Assembly: GCA_029876055.1 (NCBI GenBank)
Contig: CM056878.1
Coordinates: forward strand, 3,472,001-3,536,000
Origin: Madurella fahalii
Taxonomy: Eukaryota; Ascomycota; Sordariomycetes; Sordariales
Length of the DNA: 64,000 nt
Direction: 5' to 3'
Within the stretch, counting starts at the first letter, position 1; each line of letters begins with the position of its first letter. The notes under the pieces were generated by a model. The model was given only the letters and a program-made list of their open reading frames with translations. It was not told where the DNA came from and did not search any database. Shown piece after piece: positions 42,735 to 54,616 of the stretch. The position numbers were made by a program, and so were the translations under genes.

Positions 42735-44595
42735 AATGGATCGGCTTGGTTGTCACGCGTTGTATCCGCATTTACCGTCGCCGATAAGGATATCAGGTCC
42801 GCCCCGCCCGACACGATGTGCCCTCTAGGGCGCTGGAGAACGAGAGCAAACTGGCCGAACCTTCCACTCGCGCTTATAACGGCGACAGCAGGAGGAAGAG
42901 ATTGGCCGGTAAGTACAGAATCGGAACCCTCGGTATGTCGCGGGGCAAATCCAGCCCTGCTCAGCCCATCCCGGAGCCGCCGCCGTTGATCCTCGGAATG
43001 GCTTTCACCCCGCTCAAAGTTGTCGCTCGCTCAAATCCTCGTCGCCCATGCAGCCTCGCCGATCCAAACTGGCAGCGTCGGTGATAAGAGCACAAGGGTG
43101 CGGGACCTCGGTCCAGAATCGGGTAAGGGCACTCAATCGGACGAGGCTGAAAGCGGACGTCAACAGGTAGCGCAACGCAAAGCACGATTTAGACGGGCAA
43201 AAGGCAGAAACACCCAAAACCGAAGAAGAGGAGAAGATTGGGGAGATAGCCTCACGGCGCCAAATCACAAGCCAGCCGGAACCGAAGCTTTGCCCTAGCG
43301 AGGACACCGACTAGGCAAAGCTGCCAAGAAGCCAATCCCTTGCCCGTCCTCATGTTTTCCCTGTGCGACATGGACCCGCAGAACCCGCAGCTGGAGGCTG
43401 AGAGTTGGGTTGGAGGTGCAGAGCATGTCCAGCCGGGGAGTTGGGAACTGTCTGGGGTGGGAGGAGGGGCAACGGCGCACTCCGCCCAAGCAGTTGAAGG
43501 GGGAGGGGGGAAGGGGGCCCACCGAGAGCTGCGCCTGCTGTGCTACTGCAATAAGCGAGAGCCACTCGGAGACTGGGGCCTGCCCTTGAACGCACATCAA
43601 CTGCCCTGGCGCGATAGGAAGTAGTCGGGTCATCAACCGGTCCGCCGGTGCTGCTGAACTGGGCCGTTTATTCATGGAAATATTGCCTCCCCCTTGCGTT
43701 TTGTGACGATTTCCTGGACTGCAATTGTAGCCCATCCGACGAAACCATATACACTGCGCACCGGTTAGGAAACGGGCAGAACCTCTTATCAGCCCGCTGA
43801 ATAAGATACGCTGGAATTTAGGCTGCAGCTTTAGCTTTTTCAGCCCATGTCAATGTCAAATGTTAGCGCGCTCCCCAAGTGGGTTCCGAGTTCACGCCAA
43901 GCTTTTTCCCCAGGTTTCCAGGAGGTTGTGTCGTGTGCTCTTGGAAGGGTCGTCTACCTTTCTCCCCCTTCACCGCTCCCTCCCCGTCCTCGGTCGGCCT
44001 TCCAGAATTACCCCAGAAGGGGTGCGGAACGAGTCGGCGACACATGGCTCTTTGGCGCAGCCGTCCGTGCCTCACCATTCCATTCCTGTCGACCGCAGAG
44101 AAGTTCGCTCAGTGGGCAGGCAAATGCAACCCCGGGACTGCACCCTTCCAATAATCCGACTCCACCCGCCCGTCCCACCCGGGCCCGACTGCGCCGCCTA
44201 ATGGGTACCTGTAGGCTGTCGGGTAGGCTCCGCGATGTTGCGCTGCAATCATGCATTGGTCGCTGTCGACTCGTCGCCAAGTCGGCTATCAGTATCTACC
44301 TTTGCAGGAAGAAGCGCCAGGTGAAAAGAGAAGATGGCATTCGCGTCAACAACCCTCGGAGTGCCCCAAGCCCATAACCAAACCCACCCAAGCCACTTAC
44401 TCCCCGTCCTCTAGCAGCAGCACCTTATTTAATACCGACGTAAAAGGCATATACATATACAAAATACACCCCAGCCTTGCAGACCAAACGTAAATGCCAG
44501 ACCGGTCATGACATCCCCATCCCATCCCGTACATCATTAGTAGCCCGTCGTCCCATTGGTATTGTCAAACCCAATCTGCGTGCATGAATGATGTA
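42735..44595. other. Intergenic region
   Basis: 1.9 kb without a supported gene. The left part is the permease promoter and the right part the 3' region of the next minus-strand gene. Confidence 0.5.
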
Positions 44596-47301
44596 TCATG
44601 TCTTTATTACCCTTGCCTGGCGCCCCGTAAACACAGCCCTGTTCATGTCCTCGTCGATCTGAGCCAGCCTCGTACGCTGGAGTCTCCGCTCCCTAATAAC
44701 CTCGTCCCACTTGCGGAGAAAGTTATCCTGGCCTGTTGTTGCCGCAGGGTCAGCTGCCTGTAAGACCCGGGTGAGTTTTAGTCACAGGGAAACATACTCG
44801 GCGAGTTCTCAAACTCAATCTCAAACGTCTTGTACGAGTCGTAGTCGTCCACATCCACTTCAACAACCTTGCCTGAGATATCGAGACCAGCCACCTCAGT
44901 GCCATGGTTTTGTTCATGGTGAGCTAGTTCGTGCCCGTCAATATACATCAACCGGCGGGCAAAACACAAAATTAAACAAACAAAATCATCGTGTTCCTGG
45001 TAGAACTCACCCTTAACCCATGTAAACCGCGATCCCTTTTTCGAAAACGGAATCGAGCTCTTCCTCGGTTTCAATTTGACCAGCGTTGGCCCGTCTGGCA
45101 CAACTTCGAGATCGTCGGTAACTATTTTTACCTAGATTAGCAAACCATCACGTACGACGCTGAGCAGAACAGGGGAAAGAAAAGAAAGAAAAAAAAAAAC
45201 AAGTCATACCATAAACAGTAACGTACTGCCCCAGGCGGCCCAGGTACATCATCAACCTCGACGAGCTCGCCACGGTCCGTTCTCGCAGCGGGCCGGACAG
45301 CGCCGTGCCCGCCGTCACAAACGACGCCACGTCCGATTGCGTGTTCCGCCGCCCCTCAGCTTCGTGCCAGATCTGCAGCCGCGCGCCCGAGTAGACCGTG
45401 CTCGACCGACTGTTGGCCTTGCTGAGCGTGACCATGCGCACGCTGCCGATGTCGAGGACCACTTTCTGGCCCGTCAGTTTGGCTTGGAAGTCAAAGAGTT
45501 CTAGAAGTCCGGTTAGTTAGTAGACAGAGAATGCATCCTTGTGTACCTAAGGGGGTTGTATACCCTTCAGGCTCGAAAACTGATAGAACGCGCTCGGGAG
45601 GCCGTTCCCTTGCAAAACTTGCACGTTTCCGTTGCCTTTGTCGTTTTGTGTGTCACGGATGTACACGACGTTAGATAACCGTTGGTCGTAAGCGTAGGCT
45701 GGCACAAGCTGGGCGTTGCTTGCTTTCACTAGACAAAAGTCAGTTGACCAGTTCCGCACGTTTTCTATCGTTGGCGGATAGATTGCGGGGTAAACATACT
45801 CCAATACGTCTCGGAGTCGTTATCGACCTTGCAATAGAACCTCAGATCGTTGGTGAGCGTGTTCCGAAACACTTTGAGCACGCCTTCTCTGAAGACCGTC
45901 GCGCTTAGAGTCTGCGAGCTCCTGACCGGCCTATACCAACACAGACCCTCATTAGCCACTATACGACCCGAAGGATCTAGTCCGGTGAGGTACTCACCCA
46001 TCAAACAACACATCCTCGCCCGGCAAAACATTATCCCTCCCCGTACTCGCCCCATCACTCGAAGTCGACGGAGCAAGCGGGGTGTCGTGCACCACCACCG
46101 GTGTCAGCGTATCGATATCGTTGCTCGCGCCTCCTCCCATCGTACCATAACTCAGATGTCTTCCTCCTGACACAGAGGGTGGCGCCGACGCCGAGGAGGC
46201 GGGCACCGCCGCTGGTGGATAGGAGTAATCGTACCCATTTCCACTTCCACTTCCTCTTCCACTTCTGTTTCCATGGAACTGGCTGCTGCCGCCTCCTTCC
46301 CAGAGCTCCTTCTCCGACGAGACAGCGGAGAGCATCGAGAACGGGTCGGATGTCCTATGGAGAGGTGGGGGTAATGATGTGAGTGTAGAGACGGCCGGAT
46401 CGGACGCCCTGTGCGGAGGGATCGCGTGCGTGGGGCCCAGAAACGGGTCAGACACCCTATGTGATGATGGTGGAGGCGGCGGGATCGGGGTAGAATCTTC
46501 CATTAGTGAAGGTAATCCAGAGAGTGTTACTGCCGTCTGGCGCGAGTTTTGGAGGTGGATGTTCGTCTGCGCTGTGTAGCTGGCGTAGTCGATGTTGGAC
46601 CAGAATACCGGCGCGGAGCTGCTGTTCCCGTCGTATGGCGCCTGGGATGACGGCCGCTGCGGGTTGGGTGGCGGTTGGATATAAGACAGACTTGGTGAGG
46701 TTGGGCTCGTGGAATCGGGAGGCGATCTCGGCGCCAGGTTGGGATCTGTGAGGGTTTCGGCGGCTTGTACTCCTCCATCTGACTCTCCGTATAGCGGCAC
46801 CGCCGTGAAGCGGTTGATCTCGAGCTGAGACATCATTGTTGTGACTTGCTGGGTCGGCGTGTTGGGTTGTGCGCCTGGGGCGGCGCCCCCGGGCTGCCCG
46901 GGTCGGACAGAGTAGCCGCTGGGGAAGTATGAGTGTGATCTAGCATTAGACGGTGACCGTCCCCAGCCCGGGACGCTGTCCGGAGCGAGCAGTTCGGCAA
47001 TCGGGGGAGGATCTGGAGGTGCGGCAGCTGTGGGCCTCGACGCCGGGGGGGGCTGCGTGGGCGCAGAAGCGATCGGCGAAGTGCCCGGCAAACGTGCTTG
47101 GACGGGTCCGGGGTCCGGGATGCTCTCTAAGCGGAAACGGCGGCCGTTGGACGTCACAAATATGCTTCGGTCAACGAGTTGGGCTGTGACGTCGACGATC
47201 GTGCGATCAAAGCCGGTGTTGAAAAGCTCGGAAAAAGGCACGGTAGCCTCATCGACGGGAGGAAGGCTGGGGGCCGCGGGACGACCCTGGTTTGGCATCA
47301 T
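44596..47301 (-). CDS. Unrecognised protein, 761 aa, seven exons
   Basis: Minus exons 47301-45998, 45930-45800, 45728-45564, 45500-45210, 45121-45011, 44923-44798, 44753-44596 (2286 nt, phases close). Residues 1-80 look folded (VPFSELFNTGFDRTIVDVTAQLVDRSIFVTSNGRRFRLESIPDP in two parts). Residues ~85-430 are Pro/Ser/Gly-rich and disordered. Residues ~435-700 form a folded, beta-rich region (RFYCKVDNDSETYW, NVVYIRDTQND, GARLQIWHEAEGRRNTQSDVASF, LMMYLGRLGQYVTVY, GSRFTWVK), followed by a basic C-terminal helix. I do not recognise the family. Intron 5 (87 nt, 44924-45010) is in frame without a stop, so intron retention would still be translatable. Confidence 0.75.
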
Positions 47302-48348
47302 GGACGGCGCCGCGCAAGCCCCATCAGCTCAACCGGCCATGACGGTGTCGCTAAGGCACGAAGTTGGAGGGGAGTGGATCGACAGGTCGCATGTGTGCCT
47401 CTCGGTGCCTCTCGGTCTGAGCAAGCACAAGCGCAGCCGGGGGAGGTGCATAACACTAGACACGAAGGACAGGGGACAAGGGGGAGACGGATTAGAGGGC
47501 GGGGGTTGGGAGCCAAGAAATAGGAAACAGGCACATGTTGGCCTGTGTGCTCGCCTTGGAGGTGCAGACGGTTCGGGGCTAGGCTGGGGGATGCACATCA
47601 CCCGCGTGAAACTGCGAGGCATCGAAATGTCGGGAACCGGGGACTTCCGTATCGGCCGTTTGAGCCACGCAACTGGCTCCTTTGAGTCAGCATCGCAAAC
47701 GCAGTGTAGAGCGGTCCTGGCATTTAAGGCTAAGCCAGGTTCGACAGCCATCTGCCCGCCTGGAACCTGCAGCGCTGACTGTTGATCGCTCGGGTGCCTT
47801 CAGGATGTGTCAAGAGGCGCTGAATTCCGAGGTGTGGCCCTGTTTCCAAACGGCCAATTCCGGCTAGGTGCCAATCTCTCAGCTGCACCAGCTGGACGAA
47901 GTTTCAAGCATCAGATCGAACACTCTGTTCTCGCTGGCGTTAGCACTCGGATTGCACAGCTAACCGCAGCCCTTGACAACCGCCGAATGCGGCGCTTTTG
48001 CAAAAGGTAAACATACCGTCTCCGATATGTGCTATGCCCCTCTGAATTTCAAGCTCTGGCGCCGGACTCACCCACGCTGCCCAACTGAGCTCTGCTCAGA
48101 GATTTCCTTCAAACAATCAGCCGCCCCGCTCCATAACACAGCTAGATATCTGCCTCGCTCCAAAACTGCCATGTAAATAATCGCCATACCTATCATGCTC
48201 AGAATGTTTACCCCCGCCCCCACCATCCTATCCCGTCCCCGTCCCCTTCAACGCCAGCCCCTCAGTTCGTAAGATCCGTTCCTTTGTCCTACTAAATAAA
48301 ATCATTCCTCATATGCATTCCCTCAACTGACCTAGCCTATTTCCCCCC
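47302..48348. other. Intergenic region
   Basis: 1 kb between two minus-strand genes, no supported gene; promoter of the 761-aa gene and 3' region of NC2-alpha. Confidence 0.5.
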
Positions 48349-49563
48349 TCACTCCCCCTTAACCTTCTTCTTCCTCCCACCCCCCCTCTTCTTCTTCACA
48401 GCACCAGCACCACCAGCGCCGCCACCTTCCTCGTCACTCCCTTCACTCTCCGCCTTTGCCCTTCCCTTCTCTCCGGCCCCTTTACCCTTCTCCTCCCCAG
48501 CCTCGACCTTGCTCACGATATCCCTCAAGAAATCCCACTGGTCGTCGCCCTCGACAACCTGCTTCAGCATCTGCGCCGACACGCGCTTCGAGTTCTTCTG
48601 CCGCGCCACGTCGGCGCTCTTAGTCACCAGCGCCACCATGAACAGCTCCAGGGCCTTTCCCACCGCGATGGGCGTCTGCTGCGCCACCTTGCCGACCTCC
48701 TCGTCGGCTTGCATGATGCGCTTGATGCGGGCCGTGGGGAATTTTGTTTTGACGGGGGAGGGCTCAATCATGGCAGACGAGGTGGACGAGCCGGCGGCTG
48801 TTGTGGGAGGTTGTGAGGGGGCTTGTTGCTGTTGCAGTTGCTGTTGCAGTTGCAGTTGCTGTTGCTGTTGTAGATTGTCTTGGAGTTGCTCTTCTTGCTG
48901 TTGCTGCTGGAACGCGGCGGCGGCTGCTGCGGCGGCGGCGCGTCTGGGCGGCATGTTCGGGCTTGCGGCTGTTGATGGGTCTAGTATTCCGGTAGGTGCA
49001 GGATAGCCGTAGGCTGCCTGCGGTGGGGGGTGTACTTGTGCTGCTTGCGCGGCGAGGAGATGATGCGACGGTCCGTACTGGTAGTGGAAATCGTCTGGGT
49101 AGATCGGCTGCGGCTGCAGTTCCTGTGCCGTGTATCCGGGGACGGGCTGTGCCGGCGGTGCACGAGGCGGGACGTATTTGGGCTGCACGCCGCTGGCGGA
49201 TAGATATCCCACACCGACTCCTCCAAAGCCAGGCGATTTGCTGGTGTTGGGGTAGGATGTGGACCGTGCTTGGGCTAGGGCCTGTGGCTGACGCGCGAGC
49301 TGCTCCTGGTGCGGGTGTTGGCCTCTCTGACGGGCTGCATCCGCTTGCTGCTGCTGAGAGGCCGAGAAATATGTACTAGAAGGACGCTGCACGCCCGAAA
49401 AGTTTGACTGGGATTGCTGCGAGAAAAGGTGCTGGGATGGTGCTGGTTCCGTTGGCGGTGTGGGGCCCGGCGAGCAAAAGGACGAAAGGTCCGGGCTCTT
49501 GGGAGCATAAGTACTGTCGCCGGACATGTCTTGGGCTCCCCAGAACGGTTTCCAATGTGACAA
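48349..49563 (-). CDS. NC2-alpha / Bur6-like histone-fold transcription regulator, 404 aa
   Basis: Subunit of negative cofactor 2, which with NC2-beta binds TBP on promoter DNA. The histone-fold lies at residues ~270-355: KFPTARIKRIMQADEEVGKVAQQTPIAVGKALELF, then KNSKRVSAQMLKQVVEGDDQWDFLRDIVSKV. It is followed by an acidic/Gly segment and a Lys/Arg-rich tail (KKKRGGGRKKKVKGE). The ~270-residue N-terminal extension is Pro/Gln/Ser-rich with polyglutamine encoded by CAG/CAA runs (minus strand, ~48817-48910) and an Ala run; yeast and animal homologues lack such an extension. The start is the first ATG of the frame; a second is 12 codons in. An alternative reading is another CBF/NF-Y-type subunit, but the sequence around AQQTPIAVGKALELFMVALV fits Bur6 best. 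Confidence 0.8.
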   Translation of the reverse strand: MSHWKPFWGAQDMSGDSTYAPKSPDLSSFCSPGPTPPTEPAPSQHLFSQQSQSNFSGVQRPSSTYFSASQQQQADAARQRGQHPHQEQLARQPQALAQARSTSYPNTSKSPGFGGVGVGYLSASGVQPKYVPPRAPPAQPVPGYTAQELQPQPIYPDDFHYQYGPSHHLLAAQAAQVHPPPQAAYGYPAPTGILDPSTAASPNMPPRRAAAAAAAAAFQQQQQEEQLQDNLQQQQQLQLQQQLQQQQAPSQPPTTAAGSSTSSAMIEPSPVKTKFPTARIKRIMQADEEVGKVAQQTPIAVGKALELFMVALVTKSADVARQKNSKRVSAQMLKQVVEGDDQWDFLRDIVSKVEAGEEKGKGAGEKGRAKAESEGSDEEGGGAGGAGAVKKKRGGGRKKKVKGE

Positions 49564-50204
49564 AGGAAATCTTGGGAATGCGACAATCTCGGGATCCCAA
49601 GCTTTATGATAGGCCGGCCCCTACTTGCGGCGGGACCTTTTGGCGTCTCCTCCGTCGCTGTTTTTAATCGTTTCGTGGGGCCCCGAGTCGCTTCCGCAAA
49701 TCGATACAGATTCCGAACACGGTTGGAGCGGGCTGGGCGGAAGCTACAAGTGGCCGGGTTATTAAGGTACTATGTAGGTGCTGCTCCTCTGTGGCTGGGA
49801 CAAAGGGACACGACTGTGAAAGCTTTCAGGGAGGGGCAGACGGAGGGGTTCAGTGGGGCTAACTAAGAGGTGCAGCTGTGGTGCAAAAAGAAACTGATAT
49901 GCGCCCCATGGGGGGCCTGCGCAAGCTGAACAGGCACAAAACGAGCACAACCCAGGCGGCCCCAGGAGAGAGAGGCCAACGGCTGGTGGAGAATGTCTGC
50001 ACCGCCGCTCGTCGACGCATGCGGCGTGGCAACGAGCTGCTGGCATGAGACACAGCAAGCAGAGCAGCAGGCAGCAAGTGCTTACTGCAGTAATAAGGTA
50101 GCTGCACTACTGCAGGTGGAAAAGGGAGGTATCACACTCGCACAACAGCTTCTGAGAAATTGTCGTGTCTCCCTGAGCACACACACGCGCGCGTAGACAC
50201 ACAC

Positions 50205-50242
<38 letters not shown>

Positions 50243-50945
50243 GCCAAAAGCATCAGGCTTCCAACTTAGAGCCAAGTAGGGAGATGCGTCACAGCCCGAT
50301 GGCCACAGCTCGGTGTGGTGCCGTAAGCTCATAGCTTGGAAGAACTCGAAGTGGGGAAATGTAAGGGATAACACGCAGAAGGTGAAAGTTGAAAGAAAAG
50401 GAGAAAGAAATGCTTTACCTACGTTGTTCAAAGTCTGGTGTGCGAGCTTGAAGGGTCTAGGCCCGGTTGGATGCAGCCTACACACCATCAAGGGCCAAGG
50501 GCCAGCCGGGGGCATCAGCGCGTTTATATGGCAAAGTGACGTGCCGCTGCCGCCTTCTCGCGAAACAACCAGGGGGCACGTCACTTCCCGATCGGGCATA
50601 GTCGAAGGACAGTCCCCGGCAGCCCTTTTCCCTCAGCCTCTGCAGATCTCAGCAGGCTCTGCATTACCAACACCAAAATAAAACTTCGTATTCGAATCAA
50701 CCGTCACCATCCAACAGCCCGGTTCTACCCGAAGGTAATGGACAACTTTTCCACTTTGAAACCGTTTACCTGTTGAAACTCGTGTGCGTGATGACTACTG
50801 AAGAGCAACACAACCAAAACCAGAGACCCAGAACTCAGCGTTGGAGAAACCGAGCTCGGCCTCTGGGGTCACCTTCGCTCCAATGTCGATGATGGCATAA
50901 TAACTTGATCTAATCTGAACACACGTCTATCCTTAAGACATCTTT
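49564..50945. other. Intergenic region with CA microsatellite
   Basis: 1.4 kb without a supported gene. Contains the dinucleotide tract at 50177-50241. Confidence 0.5.
50177..50241. repeat. (CA)n microsatellite, imperfect
   Basis: About 65 bp of CA repeats interrupted by CG, GTAG and GC steps, the longest perfect part being ~50210-50241. Likely polymorphic. Confidence 0.9.
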
Positions 50946-52461
50946 TCAGTCTCTAACCCCGTTGGATGGAATACGCTGTCTAATCTCTCTTGTCATAGTC
51001 ATCAACCCGTCAAGTCGGTCATCGCGGCTACTGGAGAGAAACAAGGAGGCAACCGGCCACGCGTGGATGCCGCCGGACTCTGGTTTGCTTTCAACGATGA
51101 CGCCGGCATTCCGAAGCGTATCGACAAGCCCTTCAATATCGGGTGCCAACACCTCGTCCGTGCCATAGGTGATGAAGATCCCCTGGGACGGGCTTGATCG
51201 CTTCCACCAGGATATGTCGTTGCAGCAACCCGGCGAAACTCGCGGATCAGTCTCGGAGATCCCGCTACCTGCGAATTGCCTCCCGTACCGATGGAGCTGT
51301 TGCGCGTCGAGGTAATCGCTGGCGGTATTCCTATGCCGTGCCGAGACAAGAGTCGCCCACGGCGAGATCAGTACCGCAAGTGCAGGTTTCGGGAGCCGAT
51401 GCTGATACCCGTGGGCGTTTGCACCTTTGCCTTTGGCGCTGTTGGCGCCTAGACGAAGCAGCAAGCACAAGATCAGCGTTGCACCAGCTGAGTCCCCACT
51501 GACACAGACAATCGATGGGTCTCGTGCTTTTGACAGAACGTGCTCGTAGCCCTTCATTGCTTCCTCAACCTGTGTGGGAAACGAGGCGTCCGGGACCAAC
51601 GTGTACTCCAGCGCGAAGATAGCCGGATTGCGGTATCCGGACGAACTCAGCACTGATAACCAGGTCAAGAAGTATTCCAAATAAAAGTATGACGAGCCCA
51701 TCGAGAAACCACCTCCTGGAGCCGTGTCAATACGTGCAAATCGGCGCATCGGGATATCTCACCATGAGCGTAATAAAGCACAAAATCGGGCTTGTCCGCT
51801 GGTTCCTTGATGATCCAGATACCGCGAAACGATTTCTAAGACGGGTCAGCATGCAAAACCGGCGTAGATATGGCTCGGTTCCCAGCCCGGCTCACCTCGC
51901 TCTCTTCCCTCCAGTAGATCGGCGACCCGAGATGCCCATGCCGGAACAGCCGGAACCAGAGAAACGGAATCGCAACCTCCTTAGCAAAGAACACCTTCCC
52001 AACTCTGGCCGGGATATTCGCAAACGCATACCGCACGCATCGAACAACAAAATCCTCAAAGGGCGATGTCCTCCGCACAAAAGCAGATTGTTTCGCACGA
52101 TTGACTAGATACCTCCCGCGGATAAACGCCACAGGCAGTTCCACGACTTCAGCTCGGCCGATCAGCCAACGTTGTCCGGTTCGCTACTGTCTTATCATGA
52201 CCGAGGCAGACTTACCCAGAAACGGCACCGCCTGGAAAACACATAGGATTGTCTCGAAGAAGCCAACCTGCCAGAGCAATTGCGGCGCTAAGAAGACACA
52301 GAACACCAGGCAGTCGAGATAGGACACTGGCCCGAGTTTTATCGCACCCTTCCCGAATGAGCAGGCGAGCCCGCGCGCTGTCCCTGCACTCTGTCAGTTA
52401 CACGGTTCATCGCCAGTGTCCCAAAAAAGGTCTGCCAACCATGCGTATTCCCCCCGGCCAT
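50946..52461 (-). CDS. HSL-type alpha/beta-hydrolase (esterase/lipase), 427 aa
   Basis: Hormone-sensitive-lipase family (abhydrolase_3). Oxyanion motif HGGG at residues 171-174 (YYAHGGGFSMGSSYFY), nucleophile elbow GDSAGA with S247, acid residue in YGTDEVLAPD and catalytic His in GGIHAWP near the C-terminus. The N-terminal ~60 residues contain hydrophobic stretches (LDCLVFCVFLAPQLLWQV...) suggesting a membrane anchor. Minus exons: 52461-52440, 52383-52216, 52146-51896, 51835-51763, 51715-50946; 1284 nt. Exon 1 (22 nt, donor GTTGGC) is the least certain part; exon 3 could start 6 nt earlier (52152). The substrate is not predictable. Confidence 0.8.
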
Positions 52462-52770
52462 GTCCCGCGGGATGTGCAACGTTCCGCTTGATACATCCGT
52501 TGGTGTTCGGCTTCAGAGATACGATGACGTCGGAGGTTTGAGGTTGCGCGTCAGCTTCTTGGCACCGGTACCGTCAAGTGTAACATTATTGCTCCGATCA
52601 TGGATGAGTGAGCCAGGCTTTCCGAGGCTCAAGCTTGAAATACAAACACCATCACGGCGGACGTATCCGGCAAACCAATCTTGACAGCCTTCACGGTTAT
52701 TGGCTTCATCAGGGCTTGAATTGATCCTAACGGTCCATCAATATATTCACATCCCCCTCCTGTCTTCTAC

Positions 52771-54616
52771 TCAAGTATTTCTCGCCACTTTCAGAATCCT
52801 TTCCTCCATCTCCTCAAACGCGCCCAGCACCTTACCGTACATCTCAAACACCCCTTCCCGATACCCCGCGTCAACCTTCTGTATCGCCCCGTCCTCCTTC
52901 CACCTCTTCCCAATTAACTCGTCAAATGTCTCGCCTTCGGCCCGCTCAAACGCCCAAACGGCCTTGTACGCACCGCCCAGCGCGCAGGCATTTCCTCCGA
53001 CGTCCAACTTGAACACGCCGTCGACGCCGCCCAGCACGTCGCCGATGACCCGGGCAATGGCCGGGTTCAGGGACCCGCCTCCCACGAGATAGATGCGCCG
53101 CGGCTGGGCGGGGAGGCCGCCGCCGGGACTGTGCACCAGCTTCTGGCTGCGCAGGCGCATCGACAGGGCCTGCGACTCGATAATGACGCGGGCGTCCGTC
53201 TCGGCCGGCCAGGGTTCGCCGGCTTCCTGCAGGTCGCTGCCGTCGGCGGCGTTGCACGTGTACCGCCAGGTGCCGGCCCTGATGTTGGGCACGATCTCGG
53301 GACGGTCAAAGTACAGGCCAAGTTTGGCCCGGTCAGAAGACTTGGCGACATCCAGGGGTGGCGTTTCCAGCGCGTGCTTGTTGAAGTTTGCCCACACGTC
53401 GGAGCCGTCCTGGGGCTTGGGCAGGGCGTCGCGCACCTTCTCGCGGGCCAAGCCGCCATTCTTGTAGCACAGCATGAACATGTGCTGATGGGGCGTGGTC
53501 GGGTGGTTGAAGTAGTGGTAGCTCGGGTCGGGCTTGAATACCGGCGTGCTCATGAGGAAGGTGGTGCTGGTGCCTAGGCTGACGATGGCGTCGAGCGGGC
53601 GGAGGGGCAGCGCCAGGATCGTGGCCGGGTTGTCACCCGTGAAGGGAGCGATCTCGCACGAGGGGCTGAAGCCGTACTTGGTGGTGAAGTAGCTGCTGAT
53701 CCGGCCCATGCCGCCGCCGCCGTCTTGCCGTACCTCACCCAGCTTGCTGCGCAGCTCGGCCACGCCCTCCTTGCCAGCAGCTGCTAGCTCGAGCAGGGGC
53801 TCCGACCACGTGTTGGCCGATATGTCCCAGAGGTTCATGCCGCAGACGTCGCTGATGTCCATGGGTGCGACGGCGCCTAGGAAGAGGGAGGCGAGGAAGG
53901 ACGAGACGAGCGAGATGCGCGATGTAGCGGCGTACATGTCGGGGAGCTTGCGTCGCAGCCGCATTATCTGCGTGCCGGTGAACCGCTATGGGGGCATTGT
54001 CAGCCATAGCTTGCCCGTCGAGGTTTGTGTGTTGCGTTGGAGAAGATACTTACGTGGTGCGCAGCACTCCCGGTGACCTCGGCCAACCGCGACGCCGACC
54101 CCAGCGCGGCATCAAACTGATCGCATTCCTGTTGAGTGCTGTGGTCCTGCCAATTGGGCGCAAACGGATGCGAGAAGGCGCCGGCCAGCTGGTCGACAAG
54201 CCCCTTGGTTGGATCCAGACCATTGAGCAGGGCTTCGGCCTGGCGGCTCCAGTAGACGCTCCCGTGTTGCTGGCAGGAGCCGCTGATGCCCCGGATCCGG
54301 TCCAGGGGCGTCTTCTTCTCCTGTAGGCGCTGTAGGACCAGGTCTAGGGCCTCGAGCCACATGGCTACGGGGGCGAAGACCTCCCCTTCCTCATCGTTCT
54401 GTAGCACGCCTTTCTTGATCTTGTACTTGGCGCCGAAATCTTGATCGAAGTCGACTTTGGCATCGGAGACGACGGTGAGGTCGGATTGGACTACGATAGC
54501 TGGAAGGTAAGAGGCATTTTAGTTTGGCTGTTGTCCCACGATTTACGTTTGGGACGCGAACCTTTGAGCTGCTGGGTCGAGAGGTCGAACCCCAGGTAGA
54601 GGGGTCCATCGCCCAT
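52771..54616 (-). CDS. D-xylulose kinase (FGGY family), 571 aa
   Basis: Phosphorylates D-xylulose to xylulose 5-phosphate, feeding pentose catabolism into the pentose phosphate pathway. Starts MGDGPLYLGFDLSTQQLKAIVV (ATP-binding/FGGY_N start); then RIRGISGSCQQHGSVYW, FAPNWQDHST (substrate loop), AVAPMDISDVCGMNLWD, GFSPSCEIAPFTGDNPA, AIVSLGTSTTFL, and the C-domain RRIYLVGGGSLNPAIARVIGDVLG, GGNACALGGAYKAVW. Minus exons 54616-54562, 54499-54054, 53985-52771; 1716 nt. Intron 1 has donor GTTCGC. Length matches fungal xylulokinases. Its stop lies 310 bp from the start of the esterase downstream on the same strand. Confidence 0.93.

Noticed and set aside
50946..54616. Xylulokinase and esterase as a sugar-utilisation operon-like pair
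   Set aside because: They are tandem on the same strand, but there is no shared regulator or other pentose-pathway gene; proximity alone is normal in this gene-dense region.
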